From contig JABAKD010000023.1 in the NCBI GenBank assembly GCA_012845835.1, forward strand, positions 7,887,147 through 7,951,146: a stretch of DNA of 64,000 nucleotides, in the 5' to 3' direction. A program made the translations under genes and the position numbers. Source of the stretch: Undaria pinnatifida (Eukaryota > Sar > Phaeophyceae > Laminariales > Alariaceae). Numbering within the stretch: the stretch's first letter is position 1; each line of letters starts with the position of its first letter. The notes beneath the pieces are model-generated. The model had not been told where the DNA came from, searched no databases, and saw only the letters and a program-made list of their open reading frames with translations. Shown piece by piece: positions 53,610-64,000 of this stretch.

Positions 53610-54153
53610 ACCCGAGGAGCTCCTCCGTACACCTTCCAAAACCTGACTCGGGAGGGAGCTCTGTACGTCTCCCAAAACCTGACTTGGGGGGGGGGGGGGG
53701 GGGGGCGAAAGCGCTATGTTGCTTACCCAATATACAAAATCATGGCCTAGGGTAAAGTCTTACTACGGTAGCCCCCCCAACATTTCTTGAACGAAATCGC
53801 CGTTTTTGAAACCAGCTCCCGGCCGTATCTCCTGGCATACGGTGAGCCTTGCCATTCCGACGCTCATCGATCGATGGTCCTATGCAAACAAGAAACTCAT
53901 GAAGATCACGTTTTCATGATGCCACTCTTCCTTGTGCCGAGACGTCGTGAAAGCTTCGTTAGAGAAGATCGCTGGTTCTTAGGGGGGGCTAAATATATCG
54001 TAGAACCAGTCGGTATTACAAGGTGCATATATATGTCGAAAACAAGAAAAAAACGAAACTCCGACGATTTGGGGTTAAGGTAGCCCAGTCATTCACCGTT
54101 TTTTTTCAAACAAAACGTGGTATACCATACATCGCTCTATCGTAACACGCTTC
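53610..54153 (+). mobile_element. Family A element, degenerate, split by a B element
   Basis: Left part has GTCTCCCAAAACCTGACTTGGG with a 20-G run (53686-53705) and ATCATGGCCTAGGG. After the B insert come CGACGATTTGGGGTTAAGG and CTATCGTAACACGC. Confidence 0.72.
53757..54012 (+). mobile_element. Family B element nested in A
   Basis: GTCTTACTACGGTAGCCCCC to TATCGTAGAACCAGTC; inner GAAATCGCCGTTTTTGAAAC, CTCATCGATCGATGG. Confidence 0.82.
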
Positions 54154-54433
54154 TTTTGCGGCTCTTCTTTGCGATGGCTAGGGGTCGCTCGCGCGGGCAA
54201 CCCCCCCGCTCCCCCCCTTTCCTTTCGACCTTAAGATTCCGTGCCGTTTTGATTCGTCAGCACAAAACCGCCATGCCCTTGTGGGCAAACGCTTCAGCAA
54301 ACAAATGCAGACTCAAAACGGTTCTTGGTGAGGATTCAGTCATGCTACGGTACGGTTTCCGCCTTTCTTGCCAAAAGTATTTTGAACGAGGTAGGGCTTC
54401 TAACACCGTGTTGAGCTTTCGTAATGCATGATT

Positions 54434-54718
54434 GACGCGTGCTACGACAGAGGTGCGCCGTTTTTTTTTACTGAGGTTCCTCAATTTTGGAGCTCAAGAA
54501 CTTTCCCAAAAAACAAATTTTTGGAGGAAAAAAAACAGATATCTGCTACACCGTGACCGGATGAAAAGTCCCATGGCCTATGTACACGACGAGAGAACCT
54601 TACGGGAAAACAAACAGCTTTTTTTTTTTTCCCGACGGCTTTGGGTTAAGGAGCCCTCTGTCAGTTCAGAAAACATTTCAGATAAAATGTGCTACCTCTG
54701 ACTATCGTAGCATGCGTC
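54434..54718 (+). mobile_element. Family A element
   Basis: GACGCGTGCTACGACAGAGG to CTATCGTAGCATGCGTC; complete, about 285 bases. Confidence 0.87.
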
Positions 54719-54774
54719 TTTTTCGGGTGATAGATATATTTGCTTCACGGCAATCCGATAGTGAGGATGATTCT

Positions 54775-54850
54775 GAGGTACAGAGTCACTCGGGCGAGTG
54801 TGTCTCGAACTCGGTGGTGAAAAAGGGTGGTACCGCCCCCCCCCCCCCCC
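54775..54850 (-). repeat. Family D fragment
   Basis: GAGTCACTCGGGCGAGTGTG, then GGTGGTACCGCCCC and a C tract. Confidence 0.6.
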
Positions 54851-55059
54851 TCCCCCAGCCCCTCCCTAGCACAGTCTTGGTGTACAGCAGAGGGCGTACC
54901 ATTAGCATTTTCTGGTGAACTTCTCACTCGTAGAGCAGGTGCGTACACATCACCTGCCCCAAGTGCATCGCGAGAGACAAACCCAAGGCCTAGACATACA
55001 AACAGCTCTTTTAGCGAAAAAAAAACAGGCTTTATCACGGGTCACGGTCGCGTCAACCG

Positions 55060-55220
55060 AGGTTCTAGCCCGTTTCGACCCGTGAGATATGAAAACCTTT
55101 GACCCGAGCCGACCCGACCCGCGACCGGTCCCGTGATATTTGAAACACCTCTTTTGACCCGACCCCACTCGCCCCGCGAAGGCTTGAGAACCTCCTGGCA
55201 TGATCGCCGGGTCGGGTCGT
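55060..55220 (-). repeat. GACCC-rich degenerate array
   Basis: GACCC words (CCGACCCGACCCGCGACC, TTTGACCCGACCCC) flank an AT-rich spacer GTGATATTTGAAA. The layout of GC-rich words plus TTTGAAA spacer resembles the array at 403-966; the pentamer matches the complement of 34042-34192. Confidence 0.7.
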
Positions 55221-55244
55221 GACCCGTGTATAAGCCCTGAAAAA

Positions 55245-55353
55245 CAAAATGGCATTTTTCGATCGTTTTTGGGCTAAGGATGGGTTGAGGAATCCCGTCG
55301 AATCCAGAAAAGAAACGGTCTTGAAACGTGTTACCCGTGTCTCGCAGCACGCG
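55245..55353 (+). repeat. Family A fragment
   Basis: GATCGTTTTTGGGCTAAGG to GTCTCGCAGCACGCG. Confidence 0.65.
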
Positions 55354-56889
55354 CCTACCCTTGGTTCTTGGGGTAAAATGCACCTACCTGGCAATAGCGC
55401 GTGTAGGATCGTTTGTGCACTGGCGCAAACGTATGCTTTGAACGTCTATTCCGTTTCCGATGGCAGTCGAATCACGTCCCGGCGATAACGCGGGATCGTT
55501 CATTTTTGTTCACCTCGGTGCATACCCCCAGGCTGATATCAATACACTGTGGTACTACGTATTAACGAAACACGCTTTGATGAATATCTCGGTTAATATA
55601 TATCGCGGCTTCTTGCCGTCCAGGCACAGTGGCTCGCATGGTTCGCTGTCGAGTCCGTCATTATAGGTGTCTTTTTATGTGATGCCCATCCACCACGCAA
55701 ATACCGCTCATACAGATATTTTGTGGGACGGACTCCAACTAACGGTGCCCTTCGAAGAGAGTTATGTGGTGTAGCGCGGGTGAAATCGCTTCTACCTCCG
55801 GCTTCATAAGAAATCTAGAGTGCCTAGAGTGCAATAGCAGCCCTACGGCGGGCGTACCACGATTGAAGAGCGCCCGAAGACAAGAGAATCCGGGACTTAA
55901 GAGCGGTCTAATCGGCATGTTTCGTCTGTACTTGAAGTGATAATGTCCCACCCACTACAGATAATGATACCAATGTGTACTTTAGGGCGCTTGTTTCGGC
56001 TTGCCACGGGGCGCTCTTGAATATGGGTACCCTCACTGTATATTGTCAACAACGATGGGGCCTTGAACAGGTCCTGTTGGGCTTGTATCCCCCGGTGTAT
56101 TTGGGATCCTCCCAGTTCTGTCTGTCGCTCCGGCGGTCTACGTCAAGCGGTCGATGAGGGGGTTACGGGGTTGTCGGTGTTGGGAAGCGTTATCCTTATG
56201 GTTTCCGGCTCCTCTATTCATCTTCCCTTTGGCTTGCTGCCTAGATATAAGGCCGACATTACAACCATTGCTCGAACGGAACGACATAGGACAGGCAGAC
56301 AGTGGACGGCAGTGACAAGGCGGGGAGTCCTGCCTGGACCACCACCGCCGTCACTTAAATTCTCGCGTTTCGGCAGTGATGGCCTTGGCACGAATGTGAC
56401 GTCTACACTATCACGTTGTTTCACCCCAGTCATGACATGGTATCAAGTCGAACCTATAGTGTACATCCACCTAAGGACGGCGCACCCTATAACCTCTGTT
56501 ATTATTGACATAGTAGTAGCGTGGTATGCCTCGAAACCTACTATAAGTTTGAAGTTACTGCCTCGAGCACAATGCCATGGGGGTCCTTTGTTTTGAATCA
56601 AACCAACCTGCACAGAAGGACCTGGCGTGTGTTCGCAAAGTTCGACGCGAGTAGACGAGGAGTGGAAACGATATGCTCTTCTCGCGGCGGCAACGAAGGG
56701 GCGTGAACTGTAGTTGTTTTTTTCGGGGGGGAGGGAGAGCCTGCTTTATATAGACTCCAGATCTGAGTTTTGCCACTTGGTGGGGAAAGGGAGAGAAAGG
56801 AAGAGAGGTAAAAAAATTGCAGGTTAATAGACGGGACGGGCAAAAAAACACCACTGAGGTCACTGCACTGCTGTATCCGCGAGACGGGG
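55354..56889. other. Intergenic, one unassigned open frame
   Basis: The + frame 56063-56596 (177 residues) has no recognisable domain, no clear codon bias and no neighbours that support it. I do not call it a gene. Confidence 0.4.
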
Positions 56890-57074
56890 AAGGATGGCAC
56901 AAAAAAAGCAATCTTCACGTGTTTTCTTGTTTGCCAAGGAAGGGCTGTCGAACCATCACGTCGGGGTGGCAAGGGGGACACCGCATTTCACGAGACACAG
57001 CCCGAAGCTGGATTATAAACCAGCAATTTCGTTAAAGGGAGATTTGGGGAGGCTACACCTTAGAACGAGTCGTA
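56890..57074 (-). repeat. Family B element, left part lost
   Basis: GTCGAACCATCACGTCGGGG, CCCGAAGCTGGATTATAAAC to GGGGAGGCTACACCTTAGAACG. A SINE begins within ten bases. Confidence 0.78.
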
Positions 57075-57080
57075 CAGCAG

Positions 57081-57388
57081 TAGGTCGCCCCGGTGGCGTA
57101 TCAGTCTATCCAAGAGCTTGGTATATGTCAGTTTCGTGAATTCGAGCCCCGCCAAGTGCATACTCGTATAAAGTCGTTGGTACTTTTCCATGTGCGCAAG
57201 TGGACTTGCGGAAAGCGCGAGAACGTGAGTTAGCAACACTCGATGAAAAATCGACGAGCAGTGGGATTGCTGAACCCTATGCGCGATAAAAATTGAAGGC
57301 AAGAACCGGGGGGGGAGAAGGGACGATACCTGTGACCACGGCTTGTCCAGAAGAAGCTGGGAAGTAAAAGTGTAGAAAAATAAAAGTT
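57081..57388 (+). mobile_element. tRNA-derived SINE, copy 2
   Basis: Head GGTCGCCCCGGTGGCGTAT, B box GAATTCGAGCCCCGCC, body with GACTTGCGGAAAGCGC and CCTATGCGCGATAAAAAT. The tail is short (GAAAAATAAAAG). Confidence 0.88.
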
Positions 57389-57639
57389 ATACTACTGTAT
57401 ATAATAGGCCCGCCAACAAGCAGCTCCTACTTGGAGTGAGCCAGGGACGCTTTGTGACACAACCCATTGAACAGCCTTGAGCACATTAATATAGTGCTAC
57501 AGAGCTCGCCGCTGAGCACGTTTTTTCTTGGCCCAATTCTCTTGCCGCCCAAAATTGGGCATGGTTTTCTTTTTGGGCTCATTCCTGTTAGCGGGCCTGT
57601 ACTGTAACAACTGGTAAGTTCCTTCGGATATCTCCTTCA

Positions 57640-59510
57640 TATATATAAAAAAATTAAAACACTGACGATTCGCATTTCTCCCTCTCGTGCTCAACGGCGG
57701 TGATATTGATTGACCACATCACCTCGGCTGTTGTATTTGGCTATAATATAGACTATGCATCTCCTTATAATTAGCGATGTCAGAAAATATTGGTAACTAC
57801 ATGATTGTACATTTCGATTGAAATATTCTATTTTTCGATCCATGTATAACATCAAACTATGAAGCTTCAACACGTTGTTTACTACCAGGTACACCTCAAC
57901 ACTGGGTTGCATACCACATCTAACATCAAACCTTCTAGAACAATAAACGTTACCAGGCAGGTGATATAAAGGGATGTCTTCTTGATACAACTGCCAGATT
58001 TGTCCCCTTTAATATTAAAAGGATTTAAAGTTTCCGCGCACATATTGAAATGCGCCCCCCCCCCCCTTCCCCCCCCCCCCAATCCCTCTTGTTCAAACGC
58101 CCCACCTAAAATCCAAATCTACCAGAGTAGTACACACTACCAGCCAGCTGATGTCATCTCATTATTTTTCTAGCCGTCCATGCCGTAGCTCGCCAACTCA
58201 TTTCCGCCCTCCTCCCCCACTTTTTTTTATTTTTTCCCTGTCCAGTTTGTTCAAACGCCCCACTTACAATCGAAATCGGTCAGAGTAGTGAACACTTTTA
58301 CGCGATTGATATCACGTCACTATCTTTGTAGCCATCCATGACATCGTTTAGACCCAGCACCACGCCTATAGCAAGCCCCTGCATATATGATTAATACGCG
58401 CGATCGGAGTATCACACACAATCTTGCAAATACGGGTTTCGATCAAATATTTGATCTCACAGCTGGAGTGTATTTCAATATTATATGTTACCTAAACCTC
58501 TTCAAAACCCTCCCCCCCCCCCCCTCTTTCCCAGCTTTCCCAGCTCTCTCTTGCTCAAATGCCCCACATCATATCGAAATCCGCCAGAGTTATAGACACT
58601 TCCACGCACTGGATATCACCTCAATATCTTTCTAGAGCCATCCATGCCGCTGCTGCAATTTCCACCCCCCCCCCGCCCCCAACGCCCCGTCCTTCCCCAC
58701 CACCCGTACCATCGCCTAGACCCAGCACCACGTGTATAGCAAACCCCTACATCAATGCGACCTGAAGCCCTTCCCCCCCCCACCCCCCCCCCCCCCCCGC
58801 CCCCTCCGCCACCCCCCCACGTCCCCAACCCCTCCCCCCCACCCCCAGCCCCTCGAGCACTCCGCCCTCTACTCACTGGTTGTACGACTTGCAGGATATA
58901 CATGATAAACCGGTGCATTCTTTCCAAAACCGTCACATGTATCCCCTTAAAGTATGAATAGTTTCCACGCACATATTGAGCCGCCCCGCCCGTAGCCCGC
59001 CCCCCCCCCCCCCATGATAAATTGGTGCATTCTTTCCAATACCGTTAGGCTTATCCCCTTGAATTATTCATAGTTTCCACGCACAAATTGAGCTGCCCCA
59101 CCCGTCCCCCTTCCCTTCCCCCCCCCACCCCTGCTCCCCTTTTGATCAAAACCAGGCTCCCACGTCCTTCAAAACTCTGCCGTCCCCTCACCGGTTATTC
59201 GACTTACAGGATTGACTTGATAAACTGATACATTTCCTTCCACAGTTAGTTGTCATATTTTGTCCCCCTCAGAAACGGGTTTTACAGTGTTTTCCGCGCA
59301 CAGGCTGACTAACATCACCCTGTTGACACTGATAGCTGCACTGTAGTGTTGCAAGGGAAGTCGCCGACCTGTATCCTTAATGAGGACACACAACCCGTAA
59401 TACACGCAATCGGAGTATCACACACAGCTTGCTAAGATGATTTTCGACAAAATATTCGAATCTCACGGCTGGATGGAGTGTATTTTTATTTTTTTATAAT
59501 ATAAAAAAAT
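57640..59510 (+). repeat. Family F C-rich composite repeat, copy 2
   Basis: Same order as 10551-12060, but longer because the inner block with CCACGCCTATAGCAAGCCCC and poly-C is amplified. C tracts lie at 58052-58079, 58511-58524 and 58773-58797. The F terminal segment (GGAGTATCACACACA...GGAGTGTATTT) appears near 58405 and 59411. Confidence 0.87.
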
Positions 59511-59860
59511 GATAACGTCGGCTGTGAGTACGACCGATTCGATGATTAAAAAAACTCAACTTTTGAAGATCTACACCTCATCTATGATACCACCATGCAG
59601 ATGTGGTGTTTGTGAATTACACCTAATAATGGTTGCTACTACACAGCAGTTGCAGCATATTTTTTACGGGAGGTCGTTCGCGCGTGTTTTCCTAGTTAGA
59701 ACCCCCCCCCCACCACGTGCATCTTGAAGTCTAGTGGGATGCTTTCCACGATGATAGGCAGTGAAGGGGTCTTCACGGTTTCATGCTGCCAGCACTGCTG
59801 GGGTTTGCCTTCACCAAACAAGCCGAGTTCCGAGAAGCGTAAGCCGTCGGCATCATATAT
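59511..59860. other. Intergenic, nothing recognised
   Basis: No repeat family or coding likeness noticed. Confidence 0.45.
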
Positions 59861-60206
59861 GCCGGTCGCCCCGGTGGCGTATCAGGTTATCCTCGAGCCT
59901 GGTATAGACTGTAGACTAGTCTATAGGTCAATTTCGTGAGTTCGAGCCCCGCCGAGTGCGTAGTGTAGACTACTCGTATAAGTTCGTGGGGACTTTTTCT
60001 TGTGCACGAGTTGACTTGCGGAAAGCGCGAGAAGAGCGTGAATTAGCTACACTCGATGGATAATTGGCGAGCAGTGGGAATGCTGAACCCTATGCGCGAC
60101 AAAAATCCAAGGCAACAACCGGGAGGAGAAGGGACGACACCTGTGACGACGGCTTGTCCAGAAACTAAAAAGTAGGTGTGTGTGAAAAAACAAAAACAAA
60201 AAACAG
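59861..60206 (+). mobile_element. tRNA-derived SINE, copy 3
   Basis: GCCGGTCGCCCCGGTGGCG head, A box TGGCGTATCAGG, B box GAGTTCGAGCCCCGCC, body, and (AAAAAC)n tail. It has two extra short inserts, GACTGTAGACTAGTCTATAG (59908) and GTGTAGACTA (59962), absent from the other copies. Confidence 0.9.
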
Positions 60207-61989
60207 GGTGGGAGATACGGCAGTGCACGTACTGCTGATGTATACCTGGCAGTATATTTCTGGGCTGGCACTACAGCAGTACCTGGTACTACTGCTATAC
60301 AGCTTGCTTGCTGATGTTGCTGGCATGGCACGACCATTATCTCTCAACAACGAGCTCATTTTTTGGGGTCGTGTGGGCTTGAATCTCTGTTTTGTTCCGT
60401 GGGTTATTATTTGCTCAAAATAATTTCTCCTGCGTGACAACTCAAAACTGCAGGTATCTGCTCGCTCACTGCTGTCATTCGTTCACTCAGTCAGTCGCTT
60501 ACTCACATGATAGCTCTAACCGTAGTAGATGCACCTATACATGACCTGTAGGTTTTCGGGTCAGATAAAGCGATTGTGTGTTAGAGCCAGAAGGTTGGGA
60601 TTCTTCCGTGGGGCAGGGAGTGCTCTTTACCTCGTGTACGTACACGTACAGCAGCCGTGTGTACTTTCGATATCATGTTTTCGTTTCCTCGTGGTGTAGT
60701 CTAGACTAACGGTTTTAGCAATTAATTACTATCTTCGAATTTCCTTCGAGGCTGTCTGTCTTTCTTCACGCACAGCATGTATCTGGCAGGTATGCGGTGT
60801 CCTGTGGGCATGGTAGTAGTCTAGACTAAAGTAGTACCGTCTAAAGACTGTGGTTGTAGCTCATTTTTCTCGCTTTTGATTACGTAGACTAGTCTAACGT
60901 TACGGAAATTGGGCGTGCCCCTGCGAAGAATGGTAGATTTCTGCCATTGTTTCAGGCGGGTATGTACACGCGCCGGCACCGGCGAGAATGCGACCAGCAC
61001 ACTGGCACCTTCACCATACATACGCCGTACTGCCGCAGCCTTACCGTGAGCGTAGCTTCAACGTGTTCATCGTGTGTTACGCCACATACATGCTGTTTTT
61101 CCAGGTTTTGGCTGTCGTACAACCAAATCGCAATTTAGACTTTATTATTATAACCTTTTTTCAGAAAATAGGTTGATAAAACGTACATTATAATTACGAC
61201 CAACTATATAGCGTACCGAGTATCAGGTAGGTGATTATGCAGATACGATAATTATCTCGTTGCTTCCGTTGCAAGTACAGTATACGATGATTCCGCGAAT
61301 GTCCGAGATAGGAGAGTCGAGGAAATCGTGAGTGTATAGTGGAACCTACGCACTCGAGTATGCGAGTTAATGTGAGAACAACAACATCAGCCGACCAGAC
61401 GGCGGCAACAGGCACAACTCCGCGTATCTATCATACAACTACTTCTACTGGTTGTTCCCATCGATGCCAAGTGAATTTACGGCCTACGCACTGGTGTGCC
61501 CGGCACCCGGCACCACTCAACAACCGGCGCTATATAGGGGTCTCGACTGCGTTGTAGCACAAGGCTGCTACTGGTTGTCACTTGGTATCTATCACACACG
61601 TACGTGCGTTTTGCCTCTTGAATGCTTGATTTACGTTCGGAACGCACGGCCGGGCAGCCAGCGGTGGAGATGTTTTTTGGTAACAACAGCTGCAGCAAAT
61701 GCTCTTAATAGCAGCAGTTAATATTAGCAGCAGTGATGCCTCTTCAATAGCAGCAGTTAATAGTAGCAGCAGTGATGCCTCTTCATGCATGGTACCGGTA
61801 CTTTTAATACTACGTACACTACCACCACTGCTGTGTGCCTGATAGTCCGCAGCCTGCCCTCTTTTTTATACATGTGACCCCCAACGTCAACAGCATTCAG
61901 AGCCCCGTGGGTAACACCACGCATAACAGAGACACGAGGAAACACACCGTCCGTTACACCACACAGCATACAAAAACAGCTACATGATA
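60207..61989. other. Intergenic, small repeats only
   Basis: TAGTCTAGACTA-type palindromes lie near 60699, 60827 and 60885. A two-copy repeat of about 41 bases (AGCAGCAGTTAATA, AGCAGTGATGCCTCTTCA) lies at 61711-61786. No gene recognised. Confidence 0.5.
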
Positions 61990-63140
61990 CAGTCGTCCCC
62001 GCTTTAAAGACGCTCGGCTTAAGTCAACTCCCCGCTATAAAGACGACATTTTTTACAGAACCATGGTGGCCCGCAGATAGGACATACAGTAGGGGGGTGT
62101 CGTTTTTTCTCCAATTCCATTCCACGGCCCCCCCAAAATTCATCTCGCGAAGCTGCTCAGACAGCGGTCTGCTGCTTTCGACGCTGCTACCTGTGGGTAT
62201 GGAGAGATTCCTCCCGTCTACTGGCGGGTCGTCTGCCGCCGGCTTGAGGCCGTGTGGTGAACCAACGTGCACGACAAAGTCTATGCTTGTGTCATCGATT
62301 CATGAGTGCCCTTGCGGGCGACCCATGCACGCGTATTGCGGTCGCGAATCGCTATTCCTTCTTTCGAGAACCGTTCATTCGTTTACACATGAAACTCAAG
62401 TCAAGCGTAGAGCGAAGGGGAGGGGTGAGGTGCAGTCCACCCTTCGTGATGCATGGAAGTCGTAGTTTGGGAGTGCCGTTCTTTGGGCTAAGGTCGCTGG
62501 TGCGATCTGTGATTTTGCTTCGCTCGGCAAACATGTTGCATGCTCTGCGTGGATTCGGTTTTTAAAACTGCAGTGGAGTGAGCTCTCTTTGTTTCAGCGT
62601 TGTGTGTGTTTCGTGCTTCATGGTGTTATTTTTCCCCTGTACTCGAGCTGTGTGGTTTCGGGCGCAGGTGGCTCTCTGGTTGGTACGTGACGTTCAAACG
62701 GCAGTACGCATATTTTTCATGTGGTGACTACATCAAGCGTAGGCTTCAGAGGAGTGATTTTCAAGCGGGCCAACGAGAGACTAAATGTACTCGAATACAG
62801 GTTCCCTTGTTTGTAAATACGAACGCAAAGCACGCGCAGTCCACACACGCAAGTAGTCTATGTGCAGCGCCAAGGTTGTAGTTTCTCAGGTTGGCGCGGG
62901 TGGAGGTGATGTCCGCGAAAACTTAAATTCTACATACCTACAACGGCGTGGTGATTCTTTTTCGGCGTTTGCCTGTCATGCCAGTATTCCTGCTGAAATG
63001 GCGCGTCGTTTGACGTAGGTTACGTCTCCGTTGACCCCGGGGAAGGGGAGATATTGTCCCCGGAAAGTTAAAGACGATTCCCCGGGTTAAAGACGCCCTG
63101 AAAAAAAAAACCATGTGCGTCTTTAAAGCGGGGTCGACTG
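61990..63140. mobile_element. pogo/Tc1-like DNA transposon, non-autonomous
   Basis: Ends are CAGTCGTCCCCGCTTTAA on the left and the complement of CAGTCGACCCCGCTTTAA on the right, each followed by AGACG. TA flanks both sides (61988-61989 and 63141-63142). A second AAAGACG motif lies inside each end (CCCCGCTATAAAGACGAC near 62029; GTTAAAGACG near 63066 and 63084). TA target plus CAGT ends fits the pogo branch of Tc1/mariner. At 1151 bases it is too short for a full transposase. Confidence 0.88.
62097..62465 (+). CDS. Cys/His-rich ORF inside the pogo-like element
   Basis: 122 residues, possibly a remnant. C53, C58, H69, C71, C73, H78 and C81 (PCGEPTC and HECPCGRPMHAYCG) resemble a small zinc-binding finger of the kind found at the edge of transposon proteins. 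No helix-turn-helix or DDE catalytic part is present. Start choice is arbitrary, since the frame may belong to a longer, broken protein. Function unknown. Confidence 0.4.
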   Translation: MSFFLQFHSTAPPKFISRSCSDSGLLLSTLLPVGMERFLPSTGGSSAAGLRPCGEPTCTTKSMLVSSIHECPCGRPMHAYCGRESLFLLSRTVHSFTHETQVKRRAKGRGEVQSTLRDAWKS

Positions 63141-63142
63141 TA

Positions 63143-64000
63143 CGTGGGTACAGCAAGCGGAGTGTTTGCGGGTCGTATACGATGATCCTCCGCACAACGC
63201 ATACTGTACCACGACCTTTCGCTTTAGTAGGCACAGCAGTTCCCTGCTTTTGAACTCACGTGTTCGCACTCTTCGATAGCATAAAACATGCGGAACCCAA
63301 AACATTTTCAACGACGATCTTTGCGCGCAATGTATATTTCCCATTTTTCGATATATTGTTTGCTGCGCGTATTATTCTGTCATCACACGCTCTCCGCACA
63401 TGTATCATATAAAACATACCTGGTACATACATACCCTCCCCGACCTATCACGCCTGGCATCTTTTGTGCTCACAGGTCCCCATGCAAACTAGCACAACCG
63501 AGACAAACGCAAGCAATAAACCGCCGTGGCCTTCACTTCAACTTCTGCACGCCCCATGCGCGTACACTCAGCAAGGGATGTGCTCACAGCTCACAGCAGT
63601 TTGGCTCTCAAAACGCCAAGCGTTAAGCGGTATAATACCAGGTAGGTCGTAATGTAATGGTTCTCCACACCACGACCTCTGGATACTTTGCCGCGAGCGA
63701 TGCATCTTTACGGCAGGTTGATAATAAACATACTCTCAAGTCTCAAGTGTTATTTATGAAAAGTTGAAAATCCTGAAACCCACCGACGACTAATTTTGCG
63801 CGAAACAATTTCGCGCATTTCCCGATGTATCCGAGACCGACACCCGTCCCGATGTATCCGGGACCGACACCATTCATTGCTGTTACACGGTCCCAAACAC
63901 TACAAAGCTGCCTAGCCGCGAATAAAACCTTACCCCCTCCCCTCCCCCCCCGCCCCCGCCCTATATATTCCTATCTATACGCCTCGAGCATGCGCAACAC
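63143..64000. other. Right edge, no gene seen
   Basis: A two-copy direct repeat of CCCGATGTATCCG plus GACCGACACC lies at 63822-63873. A C-rich tract lies near 63932-63960. Confidence 0.5.

Noticed and set aside
56063-56596. A 177-residue protein gene downstream
   Set aside because: No recognisable domain, start or splice context.

Overview
The window is eukaryotic nuclear DNA. About 2 kb of it codes for protein; most of the rest is introns and repeats. The one gene I can defend is a five-exon gene on the + strand (5849-52597) for a 664-residue dynamin-related GTPase. All four introns begin GT, end AG and fall in phase 0. The organism is not identified by the sequence. The compact Mx-like dynamin without a PH domain, the large repeat-filled introns and the GC-rich exons suggest an alga, most likely a stramenopile such as a brown alga. 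That is inference at moderate to low confidence.

Layout. 1-5848: intergenic DNA with a GGGCC-rich array, an old satellite and a tRNA-derived SINE. 5849-6490: exon 1. 6491-14736: intron 1, with short inverted-repeat elements, a tandem array, a PIF-like element and a C-rich composite repeat. 14737-15000: exon 2. 15001-34486: intron 2 (19.5 kb), with a decayed copy of the exon 2 end, two miniature LTR elements (TRIMs) with a tRNA-like insert, a 7.8 kb palindrome carrying dead reverse-transcriptase sequence, and a 3.2 kb relative of it. 34487-34741: exon 3. 34742-37025: intron 3. 37026-37601: exon 4. 37602-52339: intron 4 (14.7 kb), packed with short elements of families A, B and D and ending in a minisatellite. 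52340-52597: exon 5. 52598-64000: downstream DNA with two more SINE copies, a second C-rich composite repeat and a pogo-like DNA transposon.

Repeat family names are local to this report. A: about 265-290 bp, ends close to ACGCGTGCTACGATAGAGG in inverted orientation. B: about 250-270 bp, ends close to TTCTACGATAGCCCCCC. C: about 250-500 bp, palindromic, core GAGTTCCTCATGTGAGGA. D: about 310-330 bp, with the palindrome TCACTCGCGCGAGTGA. F: C-rich composite, 1.5-1.9 kb. L: long-inverted-repeat elements. For A copies, + marks the strand on which the element ends ...TAGCACGCGTC after a TTAAGGAGCCCCGTC segment.

The gene encodes a membrane-remodelling or antiviral-type dynamin GTPase; nothing in the window says which. 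The repeats have no visible role in it, but its pre-mRNA would carry many long inverted repeats, including one with arms of about 3.5 kb.
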